Positions 35,101-49,200 are shown, counted from the first letter of the stretch. The stretch: DNA of 64,000 bases from Polyporus tsugae (GCA_024305745.1 JAHRBS010000007.1:3348001-3412000), one strand, 5' to 3'. Numbers and translations are program-made. Notes: a model not told the origin generated them from the sequence alone.

Positions 35101-37760
35101 CAATTTAAATGCCCACGAAGAGGCTCTTCCAGTGACAGACGGGTTCGTTCTGGTCACTCCAGCGGCTCAACTACTGGTTCAGCCCACATTTCCCACGGGT
35201 CATTTCATCCTCCGCCATCTAGTTTGAAACCCCGCGTCCCACGACTCACTCGGCCCGCAGCGGGCCACGGGTCTGGGCGGCTCGGCGAGCCCATTCTCCG
35301 AGGAAGTCGGGATGCAGCGCCTTGCTTAGAACTCAGAAGGCTCTGTGCAGACGCCTCGCCGTGATATTCCTCATCTTGCCGGCCAAGCCCTCCACGGACA
35401 TCTCGAGCCCGCGCCCCGCCCGGGGTGCACACGCATGAGGTCGGGGAAATATTTGCTGGAACATCCTTCGTAAGCGGATGCTGCGATTCCGGCTTGGCCC
35501 TGCGGTACCTGCTACTGTAGTAATCATAAGTTAGTAGCAAATGGACGTGCAGGACGTGCGTTCCATCGATAAGTAGAATCACGCCGCAGAGGCCGTGCGC
35601 ACCTCTCACCTTCACTTACCGGTGACTCGAGCCTCCCCTGTACATGTTCAGCTGACCCGCCACCGGACCCTCGAGGTGCTTTAAGACTTACTCACTGTGA
35701 CTTGTGTGCTGAATAAGAATAATCTTCAAGTTGCAGGCACCGACGCCCCGCGTTTTGTCTCTGTTTCGTCGAACCTTGTATTCCAGGCCGTTTGAGTTCT
35801 ACCCTGTCGATCGGCGCTGCTCGATTGAATACAACAACATCACCATCGGGCGCCCGTTACAGTACGTCCGGAAGCAAGACCACCGGGCTTGTAAACACAG
35901 CCCCTTCGGCCGACCTGTATTATGTTCGACCACAAGACGCGCCAGGCCTAGGGGCGCGTGTGTTTTCTTGTGTGTACTCGCGTTCTGCACCTCTCGTAGG
36001 TTCTCGGACACTGCCAGTGGAGTCCGACTGCGCACAACCCGAGCTACTAGCACCCTATTCCAGTGGGCCATATGCGCAGCCCAGTTACAGCGTGGGGTTC
36101 GCGCGATGCGTACGTTTGCCTACAATCTGCGTAAGTATACTGTACGTACTGCACATGAATTCACATGTTGCCCCATGCGGGCCGCACCTACTTCAAATCC
36201 GCGGTGGGATCCAAGGAGCGGCCGCGGCCACACCGGTCGCCAAGTGCTCATACATCATCTTACACACACGCAGTCGACCGCATTCCTCGGGTCCGTGCAT
36301 CCGCACCCTCCCGATCCAGCTGGGCCTTCGAAATGATGTCCACTGCGCTGCGTTCCGAGGCTGGACATGTCAAAGTTATTAGTGTTCAGATGACTCGGCC
36401 ACCTACAGCGAGGCTAGCGCTCAGCCTTTTGCACCCCTCTCGCACCGCATTCGCCCCTCGCCACTCGCACAGGAACCCTATGGAGGCGGAGCTCGTCCTC
36501 GTTCGTTCCAGAGGTCTCTCAGACCCCTCAATTCTCAGGCTCCAGCCGGGGGCAGGAATCAGCGGGTGCGGACCGGGAGCAGGCGCCGGAGGGAGGCACG
36601 GAGCGCCGGTGGGTCGCGCGGGCCTCCGATGCGGACGCACTGTTGCGCCGTTGCATTCTGCCCCTGCGCCGCTTGCCGCACACGCGCGTCACCGTCTCAC
36701 CTCCCACCAGATCCCACCCCGCGTCCTTTGTCAGTGGTTCTCAATACTTACTCAGTGCTATGTAGTCCCGGCGTGGGGTGGGGCGTGCGATGCCGAGCGA
36801 TGTCGTCAATGGCGCGCACGGGCTGGGAGGAGCGCGAGTGGGCCGTAACTCTTACCGATGATTGCAGTCTATGTAATTGATCATGACGCGGACGGGCACA
36901 CGAGAGAGAGAGGACGTCTGGTATTCAACTTCATTTCATTCGTCTCGGCCATGAATCGTGTCATGACAGATCTGCTACTACCTAACCACGGCCGCCTCCG
37001 CCCGACTCGTGCTCCGACCATGCATGGGGGATGGGAAGAAAGAAAACCTATGTGATACAATGGGGAATGCAATGCGTATGTAAGTGCGATGGGATGGGAA
37101 TAGGGATGGTGAAGATGGCAGAACGGAGTCGAAAGCCCGAACGTGAGGCCCTATGAACCGACCGGCGAGGGCCGAATGCGCGAAAACAATATCATGGTAT
37201 CGAATGCAAAAGAGATGAAAGACTTGCAGGTGAAAGCATGATGAGGAGATGAGAGACAACAGATGCAATGAGTGATGAGATGGGATACGTGGATGGGAGC
37301 AGATAGGTAGCAACTTGTCCGAGCGTGACTTGTCCAACGTGTCCGTTCGTGAAGGGAGGGGGGGAGTTCGGCAAAGTGGGAAACGGCAGTCGTCCGTGAG
37401 AAGGTGGAGAGGTGCCCCGCGGTCTTGTGCATGGATGTGCGCGGTACCGCGGGACGTAGGGAATAGATATGAGGGTGGGACAGGAGACGATGAGACGCGA
37501 GATGTGAATGCATAAGGATAGCGTTGAGTGTTGCGTCCAGGGTCGCCGCGGAATCGGTTTTCCACGATTCGGCAGGCGTGCCAATGCGCCCCATACGCGA
37601 GGGAAGCGGACGGAAAGGTCTGCGGCAACGGAACTAACCGCGCACATCGACCTGTGTCCGCGCGCACGCGCACCGAGTCGACCAGGGCTCTCGTTGGGAG
37701 GGCCTGTGCGCCAGGAGTAATCATAAAACAAGATGGAAATTGGACCGGAAACAGGTGGCT

Positions 37761-38792
37761 CTATGCGCGTCGACGCGGGAGTAGTTTCCGCTTGGCGTGA
37801 AATACGCCGAAACGGACGCGGAGGACGATCGCCTGCCACTGCTGGCGGAAGACGTATGTGCACGTTGGTCTGAAAGGAGACGAGAAGTCAATATACAATC
37901 GTCGCGGAAGAGGCATTACAATAGATACTCACGTTGACTCGTGCCCGTCCTCGTCACTCTCTTCCTCTAATGAACGGAGCGCAGGCGATGACTCGTCGTC
38001 CTCGTCCTTCTCGGCCTGTGCTTCCAATGTGGAAGCCTTCTTCGGCTTCGACGCCCTCCGGATTAAAGAGGCCGTCTTCCGCGACTCCTCGATGACCTCG
38101 CTCGCGTCGTCTTCGAACGGCGACTCGTGGAGCTGAAGCGCGTTCGAATTCTCGTCCTCGTACGAGTTCTGCGGGCTCGCCACTGGCGCCTTCTCGGAGA
38201 AGTAATAGTAGTTGGATGGGTATGAGGGGACGAAACCGAAACCACCGTGCGACGTGTGCTTGCGCGGCGAACTGCGATGAGACGCGAAGGGGCTGAAGTG
38301 CGACTGACTCTCTGCTTCATCTTCGTCGTTCTCATTGTCCGAGTTGTCAACCTCTGTGCTCCAGTCGCGTTCCCAACTTGGACGCGTCGGGCGGTACCTG
38401 TCGTGGCTGCCGGAACGAGCTGCGGAGCCAGTACTTGTTCGGCGACGCTTGCCGGAGGGATTGGGACGCGCTGTCACGCGGAGGACGGGGAAGTCGCGGT
38501 AGTCGGGGTCATGAATCTCACCGTTGTGGTCGACGTAGACGCGTGTCTGGGTTTGTGACGCGGGGGACGCGCTCACCGAAGAGGATGATGTCGAGCTGCT
38601 CGCGTATGCGGGGTCGAGAAGGCGCGAAATATCTGCCGCGCGCGAGGACGGTGAGTATTCGTGTTGGTGAGGGGACGGGAGGAGGGTGGCCAGGTGAGGG
38701 AGGGGAGATTGTGATCGCCTGTGCTGGTGTTTCCGTGGCGGTCGGGGAGAGGGGGGAGTCGAGGAGGAAGAAGATAGTGGATAGTCGTACAT
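37761..38792 (-). CDS. Low-complexity Ser/Pro/acidic protein, unknown function
   Basis: Two exons (38792-37933 and 37869-37761) give 322 residues. The protein begins MYDYPLSSSSSTPPSPRPPR. It contains basic and serine-rich stretches, a better-ordered block TRVYVDHNGEIHDPDYRDFP, then acidic runs (DNENDEDEAE, EKDEDDE). The second exon was added because the donor GTGAGT and acceptor TTTCAG join in phase and give a compact basic end (QQWQAIVLRVRFGVFHAKRK). The reading frame stays open upstream to an ATG at 39359. I chose 38792 because a TATATAAG box lies 46-53 bp upstream of it on the same strand. I suspect a conserved agaricomycete protein but do not know a function; it is probably intrinsically disordered. 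Confidence 0.6.
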
Positions 38793-39690
38793 GGCTGCGA
38801 GGGGGGATGTGGGGGAGGATGTTCGAATTGGCGCGTCCTTATATAGGAAGTTGAGATTGGGAGGGCGCCGAGAGTTGGTCGGAGAAACTGGGGTGGGAGG
38901 ACGGAGACTATATACGGGGCCTTGTGAGCGTGTCGGTGGTGGGAGAGGAGGAGGCAACCGGCTGGAGAGAAGAGTGGCGGGGAGTGTGACGGGGGAGACA
39001 CGGGCGGGGAAAGCGATGGAGGCGAGGCCGGCGTTCTCTTTATAGTCAACCATAAGACGCAGGACGAGCAACGGCCGATCGCATAATGAGATCACTATCT
39101 CCTCCCCTCCACGCCGGCCACATCCTGTTGGCTCCCCCTCTTCAAACTCCGCCTTTAACACTCCGCACAACTCGCTTTGCCCACGCTTTGCCCTTCCCAC
39201 GCCCGATATCTCCCCTGCGCCTCCTGCCATCCTCGGTCGACTCTCTCTCCACGCCATTGCCGCGTTGCAACTCTCCTTTCGCCACCGAGCAACCTGGGTG
39301 GCACTCCTTTCTTGTTGCCCCTCCCCCTGCACTCGTGACCCCGTCCCCATCCCGGCCATGACGAGTCACTTCGGAATGCACGCCTCCTCCAATTCCGAGT
39401 CCTGAATCCCCCGAACTCGATCTTCGGTCCGACTCAACACCGAAACCGTCCGCGTGACCGCGGTCACAGATGTGCTACCAGTCGAATCAAGATACGGCGC
39501 TCTCTGACAGCCCATACTTATCGCTCTTGCGCATTCTCGCTCGACTCGGAATGTTCTCAGGCTCCCACATCGCAGGCAATCGCCCTTGGTCCCTGGCCAA
39601 GCCCGACCCGTCCTTGCGTCCGACATCTCCCCACATCGACTGCCCACATTCCTGTTCCTGACTAATTCTCCAGTCGCTCCGCTCATCAAG
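38793..39690. other. Upstream region of the low-complexity gene
   Basis: No independent gene. The minus-strand frame is open through most of it up to 39359, and a second TATAAAG-like site lies near 39042. Confidence 0.35.
38838..38845 (-). promoter_or_regulatory. TATA box supporting start at 38792
   Basis: TATATAAG on the minus strand, 46 bp before the chosen ATG. It would be internal to the coding region if the longer frame from 39359 were real. Confidence 0.5.
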
Positions 39691-40266
39691 CGCGTCTACC
39701 CACCAATCGTCCTCTGGGATGGACCCATCTACCTCTCGGGCTGACGAATGCATCAATGACGTCTTCCGCCCTTCGTGCTGCTCAGGCTGACTCAACGATC
39801 TTTCCAACTGCCTCCAGGTAAGTTTTTCATTGCACGCGAACATCCGGCGTCTGACCCTAGGACGAAGAAGCTTTGAAGGCACCGCCGGTCACCGATGTTA
39901 TCGGCCTCCGGATTCCACAGGCGCCCCATCGACTTCTCTCCAATGCCCGGAATCCTCCTACTTGCGGGACTCGTAAGGCGCTACTGTTCTATACTTGCGC
40001 CATCGCACTTTCATTCGTAAACATCATGGGCCGTTCGCACACTGAATTCGATCGCAACGCAAACGGATTCGCTGAGCACACTGCACAGGTACATACCTCT
40101 CTCCCTTCATCTTCCCAATTTGATTGGACCCTATCTTCGGTCTCGATCGCAGGCAGCCTTGTTCTTGATTTTTGAGTGGGTCGGGCTGACCCCGGTCGAC
40201 GAACACTCGGGTACAATCTACCAGTCAATTTGCGAAGTTCTCGGCCTGGCGTCGCCCGCCCGCTGA
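39677..40266 (+). pseudogene. Possible decayed multi-exon gene, unknown product
   Basis: An intron-end-like string (CTGACTAATTCTCCAG) ends near 39676. Intron-like segments at 39818-39860 (GTAAGT...CTGACCCTAG, 43 nt) and 40089-40152 (GTACAT...GATCGCAG) follow. The piece 39861-40088 is open for 76 codons (ALLFYTCAIALSFVNIMG). It continues in phase into 40153-40266 (ALFLIFEWVGLTPVDEHSG), ending in TGA. In the same phase the upstream piece reads MDPSTSRADECINDVF, is interrupted by one TGA, then LNDLSNCLQ up to the first intron. This looks like a gene with a single nonsense change or a mis-modelled first exon. No family recognised. Confidence 0.25.
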
Positions 40267-43200
40267 GTGGGCCTTCCCAGGCGCTCACGAACCTGCTCGG
40301 CCGATCGTGGCCTTTGCTACGCACCACCCAGCCAGTCGTGGAATTCCGGATGTGGCATGCCGTGTATTCCCTACTTGACCTCAAAGTTATCATACTTAGC
40401 ACAACGCGGTCAACAGTCAAGCCACACGTTCATCACGTTCATCTCTCAGCCCTCTCGCTGTGCTCGTACACAGCACTCAGTGGTCTCAGCGGACCATGGG
40501 GTTCGAGTGCAACCATCATGGCTGGGTATCACATGGTATCATGTCGAGGGGAGGAACGTCTACCGTTTATTTGCACACCACCATCTAGTCGGATTGGAGT
40601 GTTCCGGAACAGGCACATTATCTTTGTTCCTCATTCGCCATCGTCAACCTCGAGCTCAGAACAGCGGCACTAACGTCTTTCCACGCTCTACGGCCATCAA
40701 TACAACCAAGCCAGGCCAGACTCGAGGCGCCCCGCGGACGAGCTCTTGCCGTCTCGTTGCCTCGAGCGTCAGCTGATACTCAACATTTTAGGCCTCTCGC
40801 TCATTCGCGAGGCTCGAATTCCGAATGCGACGCACACGGTCGCCAGCCAATCTTAGGACGAGCGGCGTGGACTCCGAGTCCCACACTCAAGCCGAGACCG
40901 CGCAAGCTGCGTCACACGCGCGTCCAAGGAGAGGACACATGTTCTGCTCGTCCAGACGATCACTGTCCGATGTGCCCACCCGCGACCAAATACCGACCAT
41001 TGCCGTCACTCGCACGAAATCGCAGGCCGCGGTCTCCACGAATCCCCGGCGGCCATTTGGAGTCTGGGTGTCAGTGACGCCGCGTTGAAAGCGACACCCC
41101 TTCATCTCCATCCCCGTCTCCTCGAGCGCACCCGGCAGCAAACCAGAGCTGCGGCGGATGTGGAAACGCGGGCATCGAACGATGAGATCTCTGCAGCGCA
41201 CCCGGCGAGCTTCGAGTTCGCGCAAGCGCCCAGTTTGATTTTGGCCGCAGGCGCTCCCGATCGGGCTGACGGACGCGCTCGCCCTGAGCGTCGTAAGGCC
41301 GGCGCCCAGCATCCCACCTCCCAATTCTCACCACCTCGAGCTTCGACTTCGCTGTCTCTACGACTCCCATCCCGCTACCGCTCGCCGCTGCGCTTCTCTC
41401 CGATGGCCTCCAAGTGCCGGTCGGGGGCTCCCATCCGCTTCCGCTCACGTCCGCCACCACTCCGAGTGCACCCTCTGTCAGCACCGGCGCGGGGTTTCCT
41501 TGGCGTACAGCATCATCAACACTATCCACGCCGTCAGTCCCGCCACTACCTCCAGTTTGTCCCGGCGCCGTGTTCAGGGTGGCAAGGATTCCGAGGAGAA
41601 GGTGGACCCTGGTGGCGCGGGCGTGCACATTCGCCGGAATTGGGAGCAGGTATCCACTCTTCGATGCTTGCAACACCAGCTTTCAATTTCACGAGGAGAC
41701 TGGAAGTCCTGATGCTCAGGCGTCGTGCGGACAAGTCTTTTGCGGGGACTTCGGGCGCGGCGTTCTTCCGTAGCGTCAAGGTCTTCAAACGCACGCCGCT
41801 ACCATCCATGTCTCCTGGTTCTCTCATATTCGCCGAATGGAGGATCGGACAGTGGCGTTAGCATTTCGTCGATTAGGACTCTCGCGCTCGCGCTCAGGCC
41901 AGCAATAGCACAAGCAGCAATAGCAGCAATCGCCCATATCCCAAGCACGAGCCATATGCCCGGTCAGCTGCGCGACTGCGCGACGTCCCTCTATATCGCG
42001 CGTCGCCGACTCGCTGCTCATCCCCGAACATACCACGCCGGCCACGCCCTCCTGGCCCCATTCGGCCTCGCTCTCCGGCCCTGCATGCGACTGTTCTGCC
42101 AGAGATCGACATACCCGGGCGCCTCTCGGCAAATGCTCGGATGGCTCGCTGGCAAGCTCGACCCATATTCGGCCTGTGGCCTCGCAACCTCCTCCTCGCG
42201 CCGTGCTCGGCGATTGTCGCGATATGACGAGCAATGCCTCGAGGCACGTTCCTCGCTGGGAGGGTTGTTCATAGAACTGTCAGGCGGCCGTCGTATGTTC
42301 GCCTCTTGATCAGTGATGCTGGCTCCGTCCGGCGCCTTGCCCGCGTGCCCTGGCTTCCTCGACACGTCCGGTTCATTTGCTGAGCGATTGCGCGCTCGAC
42401 GCGCTCCTTGAATGGGTCCTGTGGCCACACGCGTGCCCCTGTGCTGCGGCGGGAGCTATCTTATCAGCGGTGCGGGTGTGCAGCTGGGCTCGCGCGGTGG
42501 TGCGATCGGCCGACCTGGCGCGCGGGCTGCCTCGTACCGGCCGCGACGTGCTCAGCTGGTTCTGCTTGGGTTTGCGCTAGCGTCGGCATCGCACTTCGTG
42601 GTTCTCTGCGAGTCGGAATGCCCTGCGGGGTCCTGTCCTTCTCGATCGCGGCGCTACTCCGAGACTCGACGCTGTTCTGCGTCCTGTCACGGCCGCATTC
42701 AGTTCGGGTGGCTCTCGGTGGGTTCTGGCTTTGCGCGCAGGTTCTAGTTCGGGCGTGCGCTGCGATTCTGGCGGCGCTGCAGCGTGCAGCAGCTGCACGA
42801 GGGCGGAGGGAGAGTTCGATCGGGCTCAGCATCTAGCTGCACGTCGCCCCGATATGACGGTCAAGCGCGCGAGGACCGACGATGCGGTGAGTGCTCACGT
42901 ACCTTATCTGGCTATCGGCGAACTTCACACATTCATGTTATTGCTCGTAAGGGAAGGCGCTCTACCCGGTGGTCGCAGGGAAGGGTGGGACGTGCGTGTG
43001 GGGTTAGAAGGGGAAGAACGGGGAGACATTCGGGCTCCGCCGGAATGTGGCAGAGGTATGCAGGTCCTGGTAATTACTCACGGCCGCGAAGCACGCGCAG
43101 AGATTATGGCAGCCGCCGATATGAGCTCGGAGGATGCGTCCAGCGTGGGCACGCGGCGCCTCGAGAGGGACATCCAAGCTTCCTGCCCTGACCGGGGATG

Positions 43201-46200
43201 CGCGTCATGCCCCGGCTCACCCCCCACACCTCGCGCCTCGAGGCAGCCGGCGCGACGATGTGAGTCGAGAGCTGTGGGGTGCGTGCGAACGGCTGGAGGA
43301 TCTTCGCGCGGGCGTGACCCGCTCCTCGCGCCGTCTGACCCGACAAAGCTGCCCAGAGGAGGAAGCGGGGGCCTCCAGGGAATCACAGGACCGCGCGCGA
43401 GGGTAAGGAACCTCGGCGCGGAGGGCGACGCACGATCGATATCTCGCGATCTGCAGCTGTTCTCTCGGGGTGGACGCGGTAAGCTTTTCGAATTCCCGTT
43501 GGATCGTGCGAGGGCGAATTGGGAAGCGCTCTCAGCACGAGCTACGGCGCGGGGTCATTCGTGCGGTTGCGGGTCGCCATCGCACGCATCGATGAGAGGC
43601 TGCAGCCGCTCTGGGCGATCTGCTGCCAGTTTTGCCACTGCTGCTGCTTGCTACATTGTGTCTGCTGCTGCAATCATTGGACGGGCTTTCATTAATGGGT
43701 GTTCGAGTGGCACAAAGCACGGTTCCTTGCTGAAGCATTGGATGCGCCCCACGGTCATTCCACGCGTATCACACATCTTATCACCCGAATCCGACAGGAT
43801 TTTTCTCTCGATAGTCTTTGGACCACGCCGCGTGCATGGATATCTGGATATCCATGTGTCGTGTGGTCGAGGGCGGATCGGCTTCCGGGTGTGAGTTATT
43901 GTCTCGCGCTTGACGGCAAGCTTGGCGGCTGTGCAGCGACCCTTACCGTAGTGGCACAACCTTCTTTGGTTGGCGTGCTATTGCAGGGTGGAGGAGGGCG
44001 TGCAGAGGGCGTGCGCTGCTCACTGCGGAGAATATGCTGGATGCGGAAGATATGTGGACCTGCAGAGAAGGCTCGCGGCACAAGGTGCGTTCTTTGTCCC
44101 ACAATAGCACGCTCGTTGAGAAGTAGACATGCTGGAGCGTATTCAAATGAAGACTGCAGCCCACCGCGACCGGACGGAATGAGCACCTGCGAGGGTCGTC
44201 TGTGGGGTACTCTAGAAGCGTCAGTCCGATAGCCTTCGCCCCTGAGAATACATTAGTAATAGTATGCGTGCTTGCTGCAGGTTTCTTGTCCGGTTCTCGG
44301 CGTACCTTTACGAGGTTGAAATTTCCACTCTCTGCATGCTCAGAGGACGGAGGGATGAGGTGTCGAGGGTACGGCAGACAAAGACGAGTGGGCGATCCGA
44401 TCTTGAACCAAAGTCTCCGGTGCGGGGAAAGCCGATTGCATCGATCTCGATCATCGAGCGTCGCGTATCGCGATTATGGTTTGGGATCCCTAGCATTGAT
44501 GGGCGTCTATACTTGCCACCTCATCCGTCTCCCCGACACCCGACTCTTTGGCTCCTGGTGTCCTCTTGCTTTTGTACCGGGGAGTGTCCCCAGATACCGC
44601 TCGCCTTGTCGCGTTTAAATGGAGCTTTGCGTCTGAGGTTCGTAAAGCCGGACTGTGACAGGTTGGCGACCGCTAATTCAGGCGCAATCTGACATCCAGG
44701 TCGCTCGACAGAAGTGATGTTCTTTTCCCCAGGCTCCTCAAGGTTCCTCACCTCCTTGGGTTAGAGGGATTGCTGCGGGCGCGCTCTAGGGTTCGAGAAA
44801 TTATCTGGGTTCAAAATGCCTGCGGTAGCGACAACTCCGCTGGCTCGCTGCGGCTCCGAACGACTCTCGGATGGACCCTCCTCGGGAAACGACGAGAAGC
44901 AAACAAACCATCGCCCTTTGCCGGTGCTGATCCGCCTCGCACAATAGGTGTGTTTGTCTGTAGTGTCCCGCACGATGGCCGAGTCCGTTCTGTTAGGTGA
45001 TCTGGCCAACCTGTCACGTCGCCTTACGTCTTGAATGGGTGTGGTGTGGTCTGTCGTCGAAAGCTCCACTGGTATGTGCATTGTCGGTCACAGAACCTCG
45101 TTCTGATTGGTGGACCGCCGCAGATACCAAGCATTCCGTGTTCCGTCAGGGTCCACAATGACTTGACGTGTCGGTACACATCCGAATGTTAGTACGTAAA
45201 TTTTCGATTTATTCCATCCTGGGCTATGATGTCCGCTAAAGCAACATACTCGCCTCAAGGATCAGAGCAGGGTACACCTCGCGTTGCTACCCTCGGGGCG
45301 GTGATGACGATCTTGGATCCCTTGCCGGTCCCTAGAACCCGGAGACTTGCGCTCTGGGCGGCCTTTGCGATCCATAGTGATGTCCTCCTTTTCCGAGGTC
45401 CGGGCCCTATGTGCACTCCCATACCATGCTCCCCATCAGTCGCTGCCGTCATCTCTGCGTGCCTCGCGGTTCGAGCGGTGGATCTGCGGGCATGCCTCAC
45501 CCGCCTGTCCCGGCTCGAATAACTGGGGGCACCCCTTTCCAATGAGTGCGAGGCAGCACGACTGCCAAATGGTCAAATGGTCGTGTCTTCCACCCCGTGC
45601 AATGGCACGCGCACCGGTTACGTGAGCTTCCGATTAGTCGTGAGGCTTGCCGTGGCATTTTCTGAAGATTTGGGTATTTTTGTAGTGCGAACTTCGAGGT
45701 CTCTCTGATTCTTCAGGAGCAGAGACACCAGGTGTAGCGTTCAGTGGGCTCAATGCTCATCCACATCACAATTCAGGGACATGCGATGGCTCGCACAAGT
45801 ACTTCGATCGTGTTCCAAAACAGAATGACGTGCATCTCGTCTCGGTTGTAGAGCGACCGCCACAAGATGCAAAAAGAGACCTGATCTCCGACTGCGACAT
45901 GCAGGGACGGCGAGCGCCCGAAATCGTTCACCACTGCGGTATCCCGTAACTTTCGGGCATGGGCCTTGCACAACTGCGCCAAGGAGCGTCAACCCAGGTT
46001 GACACGGCACAGGAGGTCTATCTCCCCTCGGAGATTCATGTCCTGGAATGAAGTAGTTACGCTACGACATTCAGCCCGCCCATAACGTCGCCGCCACCTA
46101 CTAGACGCCAACCTGTTCCATCTTTCGCGCTGGCTTGCATGCGCCCAGAGCGAAGGGGGCCCCCAGCTCCCAGCTGACCGTGCTTCGCCACCTCGCGTCG

Positions 46201-49200
46201 GGCACGATGAGGACACCGTCCGGCCTGTCGTACCACATCGACCACCTCCGGATATCCCGTGCAGCGCAAAAAGGGACGCACGGACGACGGCTCGAACCGC
46301 CTTCGGCTGTGGAGCATCCAGTGAGCCAACCAACGCCCTCCCCAACGGACACGCAGTGGTGCGACGAGCTTCTATCTCCTCCGCCAAAGCTACGACCTCA
46401 GGCTTGCCCCCCTCGCCGACCCCCTCAAGGCTTCCCGCGCGCCCCACACGGCGAGCGGGCGACGGCGAGCGGAGGGCTAGCGAGGGCACGCCCCCGCGTC
46501 TTCACACGCCGCGCACATGTCGCCACCCCGCCAGTGTTGCAATATTTCCCGTTTTCGACATTTTCCCTGAGCGGGGGCTGCTCATGTGGCGAGCGCCGGC
46601 TGCGAGACGCGCCTCGTGGCTGATGCGGGAAGCCCGCGGGCGTCCGCGAGGACGACGGTTGCGTCAGTCGCATGCAATTGTCAGTACTCGCAGTCCCAAT
46701 GCGCCACGCGCCGCGCCTTGAGGCTGGCGGGCGTGTGGTTGGGTGGCAGGAGTGTGGTAAGGCAATTGGGTTCTTTATAGAGTATTGCGTCACTGGATTA
46801 CTGTAGGGTTGGGCTTATCGCGGCCGCGGCGTGTCGTGCTACTTCAGTCGCGACATATTAGACGCGACCTCGTGAATACCTTTCTCATATGCTTTTCTCG
46901 ATGACGGTGAGGAGATGCGCTGAGCCTCAATGAGGACCTGCGCGAGCGGACAGGGCGGCTACGGCCAAACCGTATGTTGAAGTTCACGGGCACGGCCGAA
47001 CTGTATGTATAATCTGGCTTTTTAGGACCATAATTGACACTGAGATGAATCGTTCAGTGTTCTAGACGTCAGTGATGATGACATGTGGAAGGGTTCGCCT
47101 GCGATTACAAGCACTAGCAGCGAGGCAGTGTTAAAATATAGGGCGTTGAGTCAGAATGAGTGCACGCTTTACGCTCCGTGATAGATACGTGCGATGGAAT
47201 GTCTGCCAGAGTAGACGCTAGTACGCGAATAGAAATTTGAAGGCAGCACGCTTGTCTAGAACTAGTCGTGCACGGCTCGTGGTGGGCTGGTACGTTACGC
47301 GTACCTCAAGCCCTTCAATCGCTTTTCGGTCGCCGCTTCGATAGTATTATTCGCAACATGCTCCCCGGTCGAATATTCTTTGCATTTTCCCGCTATTTTC
47401 CTTGTGTACATCTGCGTGAGTGCGTGCTCGCCGCGTTTCTCGAAGCATGAGGGGGGGTTCGACTCAGAATCCGATCGAGTGGGAGAACCCGAGGACACCA
47501 TCCGCCGCCTGCCATCAAACAAGCTTCAGGCCTCTGCCGCTGAGCTTCTTTGACTTCCTGCCACCCGTGTGCGCGTGCGACTCCGGGCGTGTACCATGTA
47601 TTACTGTACATAAGTATGCATATGCACGGCGTCCACCGCGGCCACGCTCTTCCACCCACGTCCGACGGCCTTGAGGCGGAGATAGGGCCGTAGTATCCGC
47701 GTGCTAGCACTAAGTAGTGCCGCCCCGCCATCCGAGCGTTCCGCGCCCACGCGTTGGCCAGGATCCGCTGATCCTGGCTTGGGGAGGCTAGTCGGGTGAT
47801 ACTCGGGGGCTTCGATGGTTTATTCTATCGATAGGGTTAGGGCAGGGGGGCCTGCCAAGGGCTCAGTGATAGAGGAACGTGCATAGGACGGTGCGCAAGT
47901 ACGTGGATGCATTCAGCCTTCTGTGGCAAATCGCCGCTACCATCTCTGCCGCAGATATATTAGGGAATTCGAAGGGTGCGAGCGCGTCCAGTTCACGCGG
48001 GTGGCATGGCTATCGGCAGGTGTTCTCCACAGTACGCGGGGCACGTCGTAAGCGCTGTGACTACGATGAGAACGTTTGAGGGAGGGCGGACCGATTCCGC
48101 AGCTCGTCGACTGCACCCCGACATGAAGAGAGGGCTGCGGGTTGACATATTGCGCTGTAAGTAGGTGTGAATGTATGAAGAGACCAAGGCGAATGGCATA
48201 CTACTGCCATGGGCGGAGATGGAGACCGCACGGAGTGTATGCTGGCCCCACAATAGCGCGCAAGCTCTGTCAACGGGGGTACACGGGCACTATGGATACC
48301 CCGCGTCGGGTGATACGCACCTCTCGTAACAACCGTCGAGTTGTGGCCGGCATGCCGTGGATGCCGTGGATATACGCGCTCGCGAGATAGCTGGGGAACG
48401 AGGTGATGCCCCACGCCGCGAAGAGCCTAGATGTTGCATGAAAGTTTGACGTAGTACTGAACACGTTGCAAGTTATAGATAGTTATCCGCCTTGTCTTTT
48501 GTGCTGTGAAGGAGGCCGGTTGGTGTCTTGCAACGCCTGAGCCTTGGAAGTGGGCGAACACCCTTCTCCTCGGAGTCGAGGAAGTAGCCATACAGACTAG
48601 GGGGATCCCGGGACTGTGGGTGCCGGAGAAGTCCATATCCGGATAGATCAGCCAAAGGTCCTAGCAAGCGGACATGAGGGAGGAGTGCAATTAGAGAGTG
48701 GCCGTGGAGAAGCGCGGGGGCGTGGCGATATTGCCTCGGAGAACTGCACGGGCCGATATGGGCACGGTGATGGACGAGACACGAATAATAGTGTTGGACG
48801 CCTGTCGACATTGTGACGGCAGAATGTCGTGCAGCAAAGTGCTATCGACCACGACGGGGGGGTCAGGAGACGCGGAGATGCCGTTGGGTGCACCCTGCGC
48901 CGGGAACGTACGTCAACATGTCGTGGTGGAAGGTTACGACATGTTCACTCACTAGGTTTGATCGCTGACGAGAAAGGATCACAGTCACCCTCTGCTGAAG
49001 CATGTCGCGTCCCGCATGATGAGCGACGATCAACAAGTCAGGTGTTTGAAGCAACCACGCTCAGGCTGTCTAGTCGCAATAGTGAGTGATATACTCACCT
49101 CCGGCCTTGGCCTTCGGAGGTCGTCCAGCTGACAAACACAGTAAAACCTGAAGTTGGAAGGGTGAGTATGATTCCCCAACAGCACCTCTGTGCTCCACTC

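Larger units (their letters stand above)
30465..37760. other. Gene-poor block, left part
   Basis: 7.3 kb without a gene I can name. It holds the GT8 upstream region, a 14-bp tandem duplication, two perfect inverted repeats (30.8 kb) and a gene-like relic near 31.6-32.2 kb. The last ~750 bp are probably the 3' untranslated region of the gene at 37761-38792. Long open frames at 35.7-36.8 kb overlap in several frames and look fortuitous. Confidence 0.5.

Noticed and set aside
35731..36848. Three ~200-residue plus-strand frames overlapping each other
   Set aside because: Overlap in different frames on the same strand with no shared features; most likely stop-poor noncoding DNA.
36978..37724. 248-residue minus-strand open frame after the low-complexity gene
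   Set aside because: Composition follows pyrimidine-rich 3' untranslated sequence of the gene at 37761-38792; no recognisable protein.
38793..39359. Longer N-terminus for the low-complexity protein starting at 39359
   Set aside because: Would place a good TATA box inside the coding region, and the extra 189 residues look like translated promoter DNA; not fully excluded.
42731..43894. 387-residue open frame on the plus strand in the gene-poor block
   Set aside because: No ATG at its 5' end, arginine/glycine/alanine-rich with no domain-like blocks, no splice signals, and several other frames are also open here, as expected from high GC content.
46230..46310. Possible minus-strand tRNA (B-box-like GGTTCGAGCC at 46298-46289)
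   Set aside because: The T-stem does not pair and no acceptor or anticodon arm can be folded.
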